Source of the DNA: Lathyrus oleraceus
Taxonomy: Eukaryota; Streptophyta; Magnoliopsida; Fabales; Fabaceae
Direction: 5' to 3'
Length of the DNA stretch: 64,000 nucleotides
Assembly: GCF_024323335.1 (NCBI RefSeq)
Contig: NC_066579.1
Span: forward strand, 240,907,652-240,971,651
Shown: positions 54,516 through 64,000 of the stretch, piece after piece
Position numbering within the stretch: the first letter of the stretch is position 1
Layout of the letters: every line of letters begins with the position of its first letter
The notes under the pieces: model-generated
What the model was told of the DNA's origin: nothing
Database searches by the model: none
The model's input: the letters and a program-made list of their open reading frames with translations, nothing else
Position numbers and translations under genes: made by a program

Positions 54516-55731
54516 GTAAGGGGGGGTTTATCGTCGTTTAATGGGTATTATGGGTTAACATGTAATGGGTAGTGATAAGCCATTGATTTGACCCTAATTG
54601 GGATGTTGAATGCTGAAAAATGGTGTTGGATAAGTTGTGTTAAAGCTGTAATTGACTCTGTAATTGGATGAGTCTTGATTTCCCGAAAGTGTAGCTTTTT
54701 ACAGAATTGGAATCGGAGGTCCGGAAGTCCTCCAACGGCGGAAAATGCGGAGAATTCTGCATTCTGCTTCGTGTTAGCGCAGGAACAGCTTTCTGTCTTA
54801 CGTTAACCGGTTAACCCAGGGTGTTAACCGGTTAACACTGTTGTGATTTCTGAGAAATTGTTGTTCTGTCTGCGTTAACCGGTTAACCCAGGGCGTTAAC
54901 CGGTTAACACTGTTGGAAATTGGAACAATTGATATTTTAATGTTGTGAACATAATTGGTGATTTGGCCTATATCGGTGTGTGATATAGTAGGGATTATTT
55001 CCCGTTGTTTTGAGTAGGATAGGTATTAGTAGCGTGTGCTAATACTGTGACTGAATTATTGGCATGACATAATATGATTATGTGATAAATATGCTGATGA
55101 TGTGTGAAAATATGCATAATATTGTGAATGTATATATTATGTATGTAATTGTGGATGAACTATTTTATGGCTTAGAGTGTGAGCATATGTCCATTGTGGA
55201 TTGTTGTTGATGTTGCATGCTAGGTGATTTGGCATAGCATAATGTGGCCTTTATGGTGGTAGCTAATTCCCATGGTGAGGAATTAGTGATGTTAGTCATT
55301 TTGGACTGTTGTTGATGTTTGCATGCTAGGTGATTAGCGTGCATAGCATGGCCCTTGGGGTGGTAGCTAATTCCCATGGTGAGGAATTAGTGATGTGAGT
55401 CACTAGGTCTCAAATGAGTGGGACTAGTGAGCTTGGTAGCCGTACCTGGATTTGGTCGGTGAAGTTGAACTATATGTTCACGAATAGTCGGTACCGCATG
55501 CATGGAGTCTCATTGCATAATGTATGTATGGCGTATAATATGAATGGATGTATTCCAATATTATATGTGTGTTTTATGTTGGTGTTGAGTATGATGTTTG
55601 AGTTGATGTGCCGTTACTGAATGTGTGTTATGATTAGGGTGATGAAATGTGTTAAATTACTTAACATTGCATGATATTTTATAATGCTTATTATATCGAT
55701 TGAGGAACTCACCCTTACAACTATTTTTCAG
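54516..55731 (+). other. Putative leader intron in element B 5' LTR
   Basis: CTCAG|GTAAGG (donor) and CTATTTTTCAG|GTAACG (acceptor) would define a 1216-base intron between the TATA box and gag. Both signals are also present in element A (1463 bases) although the sequence between them has diverged in length and motif content. In B's 3' LTR the donor has changed to GTTAGG. Confidence 0.45.
54802..54908 (+). repeat. GTTAACCGGTTAAC palindrome array (5' LTR of B)
   Basis: Four perfect copies in two pairs: 54802-54815, 54823-54836, 54874-54887 and 54895-54908. The 3' LTR has the same four at 61199, 61220, 61271 and 61292. Confidence 0.97.
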
Positions 55732-56081
55732 GTAACGAGCAGTGATTGAGTAGGAGCTAGTGCTTGAAGTCTAGTGTAGTTCCTTAGTGGGTCATGCTCT
55801 GGTAGATGTAACATCGGGATGGGATGTTTTAAATGTTTTATTGTTGGTTGTGAACCAGTTTACATGTAATATGCTACATGTTTTGCATGATTGATTTAAT
55901 CTCTATCCGCTGCGTATTGTGCAAATGCTTTATGTTTTGAATTAATAAAAGAGCATGACAGTTATCATGGTGGATGGTGTGAAGTAATTGTGTGACACCC
56001 TTAATTGCATATTTACTCTGATTGATATATGTTGTTATTTTAATTAAACTTTTGGGGTATTTTAGAAGGGTGTTACATTAG

Positions 56082-56093
56082 TGGTATCAGAGC
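56082..56093 (+). promoter_or_regulatory. Primer binding site (tRNA-Met) of element B
   Basis: TGGTATCAGAGC, four bases after the LTR end. Confidence 0.92.
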
Positions 56094-56201
56094 ATAGTCG
56101 GTCGAGTCGAGTCGTAATTATTCTGTTTCCCTGTACGTGATAGGTGTTGTGTAACCCTATCAGTACTTATTGTTTTAGCTTGTTGGGTTTTCAGAATAGA
56201 G

Positions 56202-59200
56202 ATGGCTGGAAGAGGCAGAGATGATGCTGCGATTGCTGAGGCTCTGGGTATGCTAGCTGGGGTACTTGGAGGAAATCCGAATGTTGTGGGACTGGGAGCT
56301 GCTCGTCAACTGAGCGAGTTCCAGAAGAACAATCCTCCAATGTTCAAGGGAGCATACGATCCAGATGGTGCTCAGAAATGGTTGAAGGAGATCGAGAGGA
56401 TCTTCCGAGTGACTGAGTGTGCCGATAACCAGAAGGTCAGGTTCGGTACGCATATGCTATCAGAGGAAGCAGATGATTGGTGGGTTGCTATCCGCACTGA
56501 GTTGGAAGCTGCTGGGAGTGCTGAGATCACTTGGGCAGTGTTCAGAGAGAGATTCCTGAGGAAGTACTTTCCAGAGGATGTCAGAGGAAAGAAAGAGATA
56601 GAGTTCTTGGAATTGAAGCAGGGCAACCGGTCTGTTACTGAGTATGCTGCTAAGTTCACAGAGCTGTCGAAGTATTACACTCCCTATGATGAGGCTACTG
56701 GAGAATTTTCGAAATGTGTGAAGTTTGAGAACGGGTTACGTCCCGAGATCAAGCAAGCTATTAGATATCAGCGGATTAGAGTGTTTTCTGACTTGGTTGA
56801 CTGTTGCAGGATTTTCGAACAGGATACCAAGGCCAGAGCGGAGAGCTATCAGCAGAGGATTGATAGGAAAGGCAAGAATCAGAATGATCGTGGGAAACCG
56901 TATGCAGCTGGCAAAGGTTTCCAGAGACAGAATGGGATGAGGAGACCTAGTGGGGGAGACTCCAGTGCCCCTGCTAAGTGTTATAGATGTGGTCAGGCTG
57001 GACATCGTTTCCATGAGTGTACCAGTAATGAGAAGAAGTGTTTCAAGTGTGGCAAAGGTGGTCACTTGGCCGCAGAGTGCCGGTTGAAGACTATGACTTG
57101 TTTCAACTGTGGAGAGGTGGGTCATATTAGCCCACAATGTCCTAAGCCGAAGAAAGAGAACCAGTCGGGAGGCAAGGTCTTTGCTTTATCGGGTTCTGAG
57201 ACTTCTGCAGATGATCGTTTGATCCGAGGTACGTGTTATATTAATGGCTTTCCTCTTGTAGCTATTATTGACACAGGTGCGACTCATTCCTTTATATCTT
57301 TGGATTGTGCTGTGAAACTTAAATTAGAGATATCTGAGATGCATGGGGGTATGGTGATTGATACTCCTGCGAAGGGTTCAGTGACTACTACTTCAGTTTG
57401 TTTAAATTGTCCTTTGAGTATTTTTGGTAGAGACTTTGGGATAGACCTCGTGTGTCTTCCACTAGTGCAGATTGATGTTATCTTGGGTATGAACTGGTTG
57501 GTGTTTAACCGAGTTTCTATCAACTGTTTTGATAAGACTGTGATCTTTCCTGAGATTGAGGAAGGAAAAAGTTTGTTTCTATCAGCAAGGCAGGTGAATG
57601 AGGCAGTAGCAGATGGGGCAGAGTTGTTTATGCTGTTAGCGACTTTGGAGGCTAAAGATAAACTGGTGATTTGCGATCTAGCCGTGGTGTGTGATTTTCC
57701 TGATGTGTTTCCTGAAGAAGTGAATGAATTACCGCCAGAGCGTGAAGTTGAGTTCTCGATTGATTTGGTACCTGGTACTAGGCCGATATCGATGGCTCCG
57801 TACCGTATGTCTGCTGTTGAGCTAACTGAATTGAAGAGTCAGTTGGAAGATTTGTTGGATAAGAAGTTTATTCGTCCGAGTGTGTCGCCGTGGGGTGCAC
57901 CAGTGTTATTGGTTAAGAAGAAAGAAGGTACTATGAGGTTGTGTGTGGACTACAGGCAACTGAATAAAGTGACGATCAAGAATCGGTATCCTTTGCCGAG
58001 GATTGATGATTTGATGGATCAGTTGGTTGGTGCGAGTGTGTTCAGCAAAATAGATTTGAGATCGGGATATCATCAGATACGTGTGAAAACTGAGGATATT
58101 CAGAAGACTGCTTTCAGAACAAGGTATGGACAGTATGAGTATTCTGTAATGCCTTTTGGTGTGACTAATGCGCCTGGGGTATTTATGGAGTATATGAATA
58201 GGATTTTCCATCCGTACCTAGACAAGTTTGTTGTGGTGTTTATAGACGATATTTTGGTGTATTCGAAATCTGAAGAAGAGCATGCTGAACATTTGAGAGT
58301 GGTTTTAGGAGTTCTACGAGAAAAGAAGTTATTTGCTAAATTGTCCAAGTGTGAATTTTGGTTAGAAGAGGTTAGTTTTCTTGGTCATGTGATTTCAAGA
58401 GGTGGTGTTGCTGTTGATCCTTCTAAGATAGAAGCGGTATCTAAGTGGGAAGCTCCGAAGTCAGTTTCTGAGATAAGGAGTTTTCTTGGACTTGCAGGTT
58501 ATTATAGGAAATTCATTGAGGGATTTTCTAAGTTGGCGTTACCGTTGACGATGTTGACTAGAAAGGGGCAAGCGTTTGTTTGGGACTCAAAATGTGAAGA
58601 AGGTTTCCAAGAGTTAAAGAGAAGGTTGGCTACTGCTCCTATTCTGATATTACCAAGTCCGTCGGAACCATTTGAGGTTTACTGTGATGCTTCATTGTTG
58701 GGTTTGGGTGGTGTTTTGATGCAGAATAAGCAGGTTGTAGCTTATGCTTCGAGACAACTGAAGGTTCATGAGGGGAACTATCCGACACACGATTTAGAGT
58801 TGGCAGCTGTGGTATTTGTTCTGAAGTTATGGAGGCATTACTTGTACGGGTCAAGATTTGAGGTTTTCAGTGACCATAAAAGTTTAAAGTATTTGTTTGA
58901 TCAGAAAGAGCTGAATATGAGACAGAGGAGATGGTTAGAGTTTCTGAAGGATTATGACTTTGGTTTGAATTACCATCCGGGTAAAGCAAACGTAGTGGCT
59001 GATGCATTGAGTCGGAAATCATTGCATATGTCTATGTTAATGGTTAAGGAATTGGATTTAATTGAGCAGTTTAGAGACTTGAGTTTGGTGTGTGAGAGTA
59101 CTCACAATAGTGTTAAATTGGGAATGTTGAAGTTAACGAGTGGTATTCTGGATGAGATTAGAGCGGGTCAGAAATCCGATATGCTTTTGGTTGATAAGTT

Positions 59201-60572
59201 GACTCTAGTGAATCAAGGTCAAGGTGGTGAATTCAGAGTTGATGAGAATGGTGTTTTGAAATTTGGTAATCGGGTATGTATTCCGGATGTTACCGAACTT
59301 AAGAAGAGTATTCTTGAGGAAGGACATCGTAGTGGCCTGAGTATTCATCCTGGAGCTACGAAGATGTATCATGATTTGAAAAAGTTATTTTGGTGGCCGG
59401 GAATGAAAAGAGAAATTGCGAGTTTTGTTTATTCTTGTTTGACTTGTCAGAAGTCAAAGATTGAGCATCAGAAGCCGTCTGGGCTAATGCAACCGTTGGC
59501 TATTCCAGAGTGGAAGTGGGATAGTATCAGTATGGATTTTGTTTCTGGTTTACCGAGGACAATTAAGAAGTTTGAAGCTATTTGGGTGATTGTTGACAGA
59601 TTGACAAAATCGGCTCATTTCATTCCGATCAGAATGGATTATCCGTTAGAGAGATTAGCTGAGTTGTATATTGAGAAAATTGTAAGTTTGCATGGTATTC
59701 CGTTGAGTATTGTTTCGGACAGAGATCCTAGATTTACATCGAAGTTCTGGGAAGGTTTGCAGAGGGCTTTGGGAACTAAGCTGAGATTGAGTTCTGCATA
59801 TCATCCGCAGACTGATGGTCAGACTGAGAGGACGATTCAGTCACTGGAGGATCTTTTGAGGGCTTGTGTTTTGGAGAAGGGAGGTGCTTGGGATTGCTAT
59901 TTACCTTTGATTGAGTTTACCTACAACAATAGTTTTCATTCGAGCATTGGTATGGCACCGTTTGAAGCTTTGTATGGTAGGAGATGTCGGACACCTTTAT
60001 GTTGGTATGAGTCCGGTGAGAGTGCTGTGGTTGGACCGGAGATTGTTCAACAAACTACGGAAAAGATTAAGATGATTCAGGAGAAGATGAAGATTGCTCA
60101 GAGTCGTCAGAAGAGTTATCACGACAAGAGGAGGAAGTCACTTGAGTTCCAAGAGGGAGATCATGTGTTTCTTCGGGTTACTCCGATAACTGGGGTTGGT
60201 CGAGCTTTGAAGTCGAAGAAGTTGACACCTCGATTTATTGGTCCTTATCAGATTTTGGAGAGGATAGGGGAGGTAGCCTATCGTATCGCTTTACCGCCGT
60301 CACTTGTGAATTTGCATGAGGTTTTTCATGTGTCTCAATTGAGGAGGTACATTCCTGATCCGTCGCATGTGGTTCAAGTAGATGATGTACAGGTGAGAGA
60401 TAACCTGACTGTTGAAACATCACCTATGAGGATCGAGGATCGAGAGTTGAAGCAGTTGCGGGGTAAAGAGATTGCTTTGGTAAAGGTAGCTTGGGGAGGA
60501 TCAGCAGGTGGCAATGTGACTTGGGAACTTGAGAGTCAGATGAAGGAGTCTTATCCTGAATTATTCGCTTGA
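56202..60572 (+). CDS. Gag-pol polyprotein of element B, intact
   Basis: An uninterrupted frame of 1456 codons from ATG in [17 protein letters not shown], the first in-frame Met after the leader, to TGA. Approximate residue positions: gag capsid 60-230; three CCHC knuckles 260-312 ([27 protein letters not shown]); protease DTGATHSF near 355; RT 560-730 with VDYRQLNK and FIDD at 680-683; RNase H 820-935 with [16 protein letters not shown] and SDHKSL; integrase HHCC finger near 1040-1085, then D near 1112 (SMDFVSG), D near 1174 (VSDRDPRF) and E near 1210 (DGQTERT), spacing 35; GPY/F module near 1346; chromodomain-like tail 1412-1456 ([24 protein letters not shown]). It makes the capsid, processing, copying and insertion enzymes of the element; the tail is thought to guide insertion through chromatin contacts. 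I see no missing catalytic residue. Confidence 0.97.
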   Translation: MAGRGRDDAAIAEALGMLAGVLGGNPNVVGLGAARQLSEFQKNNPPMFKGAYDPDGAQKWLKEIERIFRVTECADNQKVRFGTHMLSEEADDWWVAIRTELEAAGSAEITWAVFRERFLRKYFPEDVRGKKEIEFLELKQGNRSVTEYAAKFTELSKYYTPYDEATGEFSKCVKFENGLRPEIKQAIRYQRIRVFSDLVDCCRIFEQDTKARAESYQQRIDRKGKNQNDRGKPYAAGKGFQRQNGMRRPSGGDSSAPAKCYRCGQAGHRFHECTSNEKKCFKCGKGGHLAAECRLKTMTCFNCGEVGHISPQCPKPKKENQSGGKVFALSGSETSADDRLIRGTCYINGFPLVAIIDTGATHSFISLDCAVKLKLEISEMHGGMVIDTPAKGSVTTTSVCLNCPLSIFGRDFGIDLVCLPLVQIDVILGMNWLVFNRVSINCFDKTVIFPEIEEGKSLFLSARQVNEAVADGAELFMLLATLEAKDKLVICDLAVVCDFPDVFPEEVNELPPEREVEFSIDLVPGTRPISMAPYRMSAVELTELKSQLEDLLDKKFIRPSVSPWGAPVLLVKKKEGTMRLCVDYRQLNKVTIKNRYPLPRIDDLMDQLVGASVFSKIDLRSGYHQIRVKTEDIQKTAFRTRYGQYEYSVMPFGVTNAPGVFMEYMNRIFHPYLDKFVVVFIDDILVYSKSEEEHAEHLRVVLGVLREKKLFAKLSKCEFWLEEVSFLGHVISRGGVAVDPSKIEAVSKWEAPKSVSEIRSFLGLAGYYRKFIEGFSKLALPLTMLTRKGQAFVWDSKCEEGFQELKRRLATAPILILPSPSEPFEVYCDASLLGLGGVLMQNKQVVAYASRQLKVHEGNYPTHDLELAAVVFVLKLWRHYLYGSRFEVFSDHKSLKYLFDQKELNMRQRRWLEFLKDYDFGLNYHPGKANVVADALSRKSLHMSMLMVKELDLIEQFRDLSLVCESTHNSVKLGMLKLTSGILDEIRAGQKSDMLLVDKLTLVNQGQGGEFRVDENGVLKFGNRVCIPDVTELKKSILEEGHRSGLSIHPGATKMYHDLKKLFWWPGMKREIASFVYSCLTCQKSKIEHQKPSGLMQPLAIPEWKWDSISMDFVSGLPRTIKKFEAIWVIVDRLTKSAHFIPIRMDYPLERLAELYIEKIVSLHGIPLSIVSDRDPRFTSKFWEGLQRALGTKLRLSSAYHPQTDGQTERTIQSLEDLLRACVLEKGGAWDCYLPLIEFTYNNSFHSSIGMAPFEALYGRRCRTPLCWYESGESAVVGPEIVQQTTEKIKMIQEKMKIAQSRQKSYHDKRRKSLEFQEGDHVFLRVTPITGVGRALKSKKLTPRFIGPYQILERIGEVAYRIALPPSLVNLHEVFHVSQLRRYIPDPSHVVQVDDVQVRDNLTVETSPMRIEDRELKQLRGKEIALVKVAWGGSAGGNVTWELESQMKESYPELFA

Positions 60573-60600
60573 GGTATGTTTTCGAGGACGAAAACTCTTT

Positions 60601-60614
60601 TAGTGGGGGAGAGT
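60601..60614 (+). promoter_or_regulatory. Polypurine tract of element B
   Basis: TAGTGGGGGAGAGT directly before the 3' LTR, 28 bases after the gag-pol stop. Confidence 0.88.
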
Positions 60615-62474
60615 TGTAACACCCCGATAAAAATAAGATAATTATTTAATTTAAGTTAATATTATATTTATTAATTTAATTAAATAATTGGAATTATTGG
60701 ATTATTATTATTATTATTATTGGAATAATAATTATTGGAAAATATATATAAGTTGGAAATAAGAAAAAGAGTCCCATTTTGGTAAAGAAAGGGTTTCACG
60801 TGAAAAGCAGAGAAGCGGCTGAAAAGAGGAAAAGGGCAAAGAGACAGAGCAAGAGGAAGAAGGTTGGAGAAGAGAAAAGCTTGAAGGTTAAAGATTCGCC
60901 GGATTAACTCAGGTTAGGGGGGGTTTATCGTCGTTTAATGGGTATTATGGGTTAACATATAATGGGTAGTGATAAGCCATTGATTTGACCCTAATTGGGA
61001 TGTTGAATGCTGAAAAATGGTGTTGGATAAGTTGTGTTAAAGCTGTAATTGACTCTGTAATTGGATGAGTCTTGATTTCCCGAAAGTGTAGCTTTTTACG
61101 GAATTGGAATCGGAGGTCCGGAAGTCCTCCAACGGCGGAAAATGCGGAGAATTCTGCATTCTGCTTCGTGTTAGCGCAGGAACAACTTTCTGTCTTGCGT
61201 TAACCGGTTAACCCAGGGTGTTAACCGGTTAACACTGTTGTGATTTCTGAGAAATTGCTGTTCTGTCTGCGTTAACCGGTTAACCCAGGGCGTTAACCGG
61301 TTAACACTATTGGAAATTGGAACAATTGATATTTTAATGTTGTGAACATAATTGGTGATTTGGCCTATATCGGTGTGTGATATAGTAGGGATTATTTCCC
61401 GTTGTTTTGAGTAGGATAGGTATTAGTAGCGTGTGCTAATACTGTGACTGAATTATTGACATGACATAATATGATTATGTGATAAATATGCTGATGATGT
61501 GTGAAAATATGCATAATGTTGTGAATGTATATATTATGTATGTAATTGTGGATGAACTGTTTTATGGCTTAGAGTGTGAGCATATGTCCATTGTGGATTG
61601 TTGTTGATGTTGCATGCTAGGTGATTTGGCATAGCATAATGTGGCCTTTATGGTGGTAGCTAATTCCCATGGTGAGGAATTAGTGATGTTAGTCATTTTG
61701 GACTGTTGTTGATGTTTGCATGCTAGGTGATTAGCGTGCATAGCATGGCCCTTGGGGTGGTGGCTAATTCCCATGGTGAGGAATTAGTGATGTGAGTCAC
61801 TAGGTCTCAAATGAGTGGGACTAGTGAGCTTGGTAGCCGTACCTGGATTTGGTCGGTGAAGTTGAACTATATGTTCACGAATAGTCGGTACCGCATGCAT
61901 GGAGTCTCATTGCATAATGTATGTATGGCGTATAATATGAATGGATGTATTCCAATATTATATGTGTGTTTTATGTTGGTGTTGAGTATGATGTTTGAGT
62001 TGATGTGCCGTTACTGAATGTGTGTTATGATTAGGGTGATGAAATGTGTTAAATTACTTAACATTGCATGATATTTTATAATGCTTATTATATCGATTGA
62101 GGAACTCACCCTTACAACTATTTTTCAGGTAACGAGCAGTGATTGAGTAGGAGCTAGTGCTTGAAGTCTAGTGTAGTTCCTTAGTGGGTCATGCTCTGGT
62201 AGATGTAACATCGGGATGGGATGTTTTAAATGTTTTATTGTTGGTTGTGAACCAGTTTACATGTAATATGCTACATGTTTTGCATGATTGATTTAATCTC
62301 TATCCGCTGCGTATTGTGCAAATGCTTTATGTTTTGAATTAATAAAAGAGCATGACAGTTATCATGGTGGATGGTGTGAAGTAATTGTGTGACACCCTTA
62401 ATTGCATATTTACTCTGATTGATATATGTTGTTATTTTAATTAAACTTTTGGGGTATTTTAGAAGGGTGTTACA
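60615..62474 (+). repeat. 3' LTR of element B
   Basis: Same length as the 5' LTR. Differences by eye include positions near 60888, 60915, 60958, 61100, 61186, 61198, 61258, 61309, 61459, 61518, 61559 and 61761. Confidence 0.95.
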
Positions 62475-62967
62475 GGTTTGCCCTTTCGGGTGTGCCGTTG
62501 CAGCTCTTTTGAGATCATCTAAACCAAAGATCCGGGACAGAACGGTCACCGAAGTCAACAGCTCAAATGAGATAACCCAACCTAAGTGGAATAACTCCAC
62601 CCGGAAGGACTCTCTCAGATGAACCTCGTCCGGCTGTGGTGACACGTCTCCTCATCATGTCGTACAACATGTGAAGAAACATGAGACCACGCTAATCCTA
62701 GGTGTATACTCAGGGTTGGGTATTGGGCCTCACTCAGAACACCCACCCCAAATCAGAGGAACCCACCTGTACCGAATCCAATATGATGATAGTATGATGC
62801 ATGCAAGCATAAATGCAAACATAAATGCAAACATATACAATCAATGCAATAAATAAAACAGTAAAAGCAACCAAACCCTATTCTAAAGAGCGCTAGGATT
62901 GACTCGCTTAGGGAAGATGGACCAGCAAGAGGTCAACTTCTCTATTGTCCCCAGCAGAGTCGCCAGC
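62475..62967 (-). other. Ogre 5' leader next to the primer site
   Basis: Non-coding sequence between element B and the Ogre primer site. It starts with GGTTT, B's target duplication. No ORF1 segment is recognised; a 124-codon open frame on the minus strand at 62271-62645 straddles the B border and is not a gene. Confidence 0.65.
62948..62965 (-). promoter_or_regulatory. Primer binding site of the minus-strand Ogre (tRNA-Arg type)
   Basis: In element sense TGGCGACTCTGCTGGGGA lies two bases after the end of the 5' LTR. It is complementary to an 18-base tRNA 3' end ending in GAGTCGCCA, which fits plant tRNA-Arg with about one mismatch; Ogre elements are described as using tRNA-Arg. Confidence 0.8.
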
Positions 62968-64000
62968 TGTCGCATTACGCGAAAAATCGGCGGGAAAAAG
63001 ACACAGAGCCGCCACCGTGCGTTATTTATCCCAAAGGAGGGAAAGGAAACGCTCGAAGTAAACCTGGAAAGGAATGGTCTCGCGACCAGAGATTGATGGG
63101 ATCGAGAGTCGGTTATGCGAAGGGAAGGTATTAGCACCCCTACGCATCTGTCGTACTCGACGGAATCCATGCTCAGAAAGAATAGAAGAAAGGTTGCTAA
63201 AGAAACTGCTCAAAACTGCGCGCACTGGAAGGAAACACAGAAAAGACGGAAGAAGCGGACTCGGCAAGATGTCGCATCTTGGGCCTACGTAGTTTGTCAC
63301 ACAAACATTAGAGTTGACGTAGTTCGGGGGGAAAGCGGAACGTGCTCGCTAGGATGTCGCATCCTATGCATACGTATCTTCTCTAACCAGAGAAGAATCA
63401 GAGCACTCGTAGCTCGGCTAACGCACGTCAAACAAAACACAAACAGGAAACCGACTGCCAATCGCTGGACTTACGTCAGAATCCACACAAACAGGCAAAC
63501 CTGGAAACCGAATGCCAATCGCTGGACTTACATCAGACTCCGAACCAACAAACACACACAGGAAACCAACTGCCAATCGCTGGACTTATGTCAGACTCCA
63601 AACAAACACACACACAAACTGGAAACCGAATGCCAATCACTGGACTTACATCAGACTCCAACCAGAAAAGGATAACAAACTCACACAAAAGAAAAGAAAG
63701 TGCCCGGAGAGATCAGCTCAATCTCCTGCCTATGTACCTCATCTGGTATGAGGATCAGGGCGACGTAGTTCCCCTTAACAGGGAAAGAACTTCTAACCTA
63801 ACCAAAGACAAGGGAGATAACAAGCTACTAGGGAGACTACGACTCGAGCCTAAAAGTTGTCATGCATACGATCCCTATGTTGAGGTCTCTATCCTAACTT
63901 GCACAGGAAGCAAGCTAGCCTAAACAACACATTATAAAACACAAGCACAAGAGAGCAAGCACACACACTATATGCAAACAATTGGCTCATACAAGGCTAG
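62968..64000 (-). repeat. Ogre 5' LTR, 3' part only (runs off the window)
   Basis: In element sense it ends ...GCGTAATGCGACA at 62968. The visible 1033 bases are close to 30943-31980 of the solo LTR, about 95% by eye, including the ~60-bp repeat at 63445-63665. The rest of the LTR lies beyond the right edge. Confidence 0.9.

Larger units (their letters stand above)
54218..56077 (+). repeat. 5' LTR of element B
   Basis: It starts TGTAACACCCCGATAAAAA and ends AGAAGGGTGTTACA. TATATATAA is at 54346-54354 and AATAAA at 55944-55949. Four copies of the 14-base palindrome GTTAACCGGTTAAC are at 54802, 54823, 54874 and 54895. Two hairpins CTAATTCC/GGAATTAG are at 55263-55286 and 55367-55390, inside a ~105-bp tandem duplication. 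Confidence 0.95.
54218..62474 (+). mobile_element. Element B: complete Tekay-like chromovirus with intact gag-pol
   Basis: Full-length element of 8257 bp with two 1860-bp LTRs, primer site, polypurine tract and a perfect GGTTT target duplication (54213-54217 and 62475-62479). I count about a dozen substitutions between the LTRs, roughly 0.6-0.7%, suggesting insertion a few hundred thousand years ago under an assumed rate of 1.3e-8. All parts needed for autonomous movement appear present. It is closely related to A in the coding region, but the LTRs differ in length and in the palindrome array. Confidence 0.96.
38032..64000 (-). mobile_element. Ogre deletion derivative, minus strand, hosting elements A and B
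   Basis: Reading leftward from the window end: partial 5' LTR (64000-62968), tRNA-Arg primer site, 5' leader in three pieces (62967-62475, 54217-54028, 45305-44977), gag, a short protease-end piece, intron region, start of the RT ORF, then a jump to the integrase C-terminus and a long 3' UTR to about 38032. Protease, RT, both RNases H and most of integrase are deleted, and no ORF1 lies between primer site and gag (about 1.0 kb once A and B are removed). The polypurine tract and 3' LTR are not present, the left end being truncated near 38032. Confidence 0.85.

Noticed and set aside
62948..62965. tRNA gene
   Set aside because: Only the 18 bases matching a tRNA 3' end are present; no cloverleaf upstream. 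It is a primer binding site.

Overview
This is plant nuclear DNA made almost entirely of nested LTR retrotransposons. I see no host protein-coding gene, tRNA gene or rRNA gene. The density of Ogre-type Ty3/gypsy sequence (dual RNase H, intron between protease and reverse transcriptase, LTRs of 4-7 kb, tRNA-Arg primer site), together with SIRE-type Ty1/copia and Tekay-like chromoviruses, points to a legume, most likely tribe Fabeae (pea, vetch, Lathyrus). That assignment is an inference from repeat content; the species cannot be named from the sequence alone.

Layout. 1-15840: plus-strand Ogre element truncated by the window edge, with gag-protease ORF, intron, RT/RNaseH/RNaseH/integrase ORF with one frameshift, a long repeat-rich 3' UTR, and a 6.9 kb 3' LTR (8919-15840). 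15841-19440: relics of two Ty1/copia elements and AT-rich filler. 19826-22410: LTR-like pieces of two gypsy elements. The second piece, Athila-like, is split by a complete 7.9 kb SIRE-like copia element (22411-30295, target duplication CATGT) that has lost most of integrase and RT but keeps a long env-like ORF. 30296-36954: the rest of the Athila-like piece, then a decayed minus-strand Tekay-like gypsy fragment interrupted by a solo Ogre LTR (30943-35303, target duplication CACAC), then LTR-like sequence. 36955-38031: a plus-strand fragment of an Ogre ORF1. 38032-64000: a minus-strand Ogre deletion derivative (3' UTR, integrase end, gag, primer site, part of the 5' LTR). It was invaded by two young Tekay-like chromoviruses in opposite orientation, 190 bp apart: element A (minus, 45306-54027, target duplication AATAC) and element B (plus, 54218-62474, target duplication GGTTT).

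B has an uninterrupted 1456-codon gag-pol and both LTRs; A differs by about two bases between its LTRs but carries a 2-bp deletion that removes the last ~53 residues of pol. The Ogre, Athila-like and SIRE-like copies are older and mostly defective.

The strongest unexplained signal is repeated small inverted repeats in the non-coding parts of several elements. In the plus Ogre 3' UTR about 28 copies of an invariant 6-base loop (CGGTAA) are closed by stems that change sequence but stay complementary, with G-T wobbles in the element's sense strand. A related minus-strand Ogre and the Athila-like LTR show similar behaviour. Other notable points are a TMV-type leaky stop context (TAG CAA CTA) between the pol remnant and the env-like ORF, different palindrome arrays in the same place of the two Tekay-like LTRs, and conserved splice signals that would remove those arrays. 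All comparisons were made by eye.
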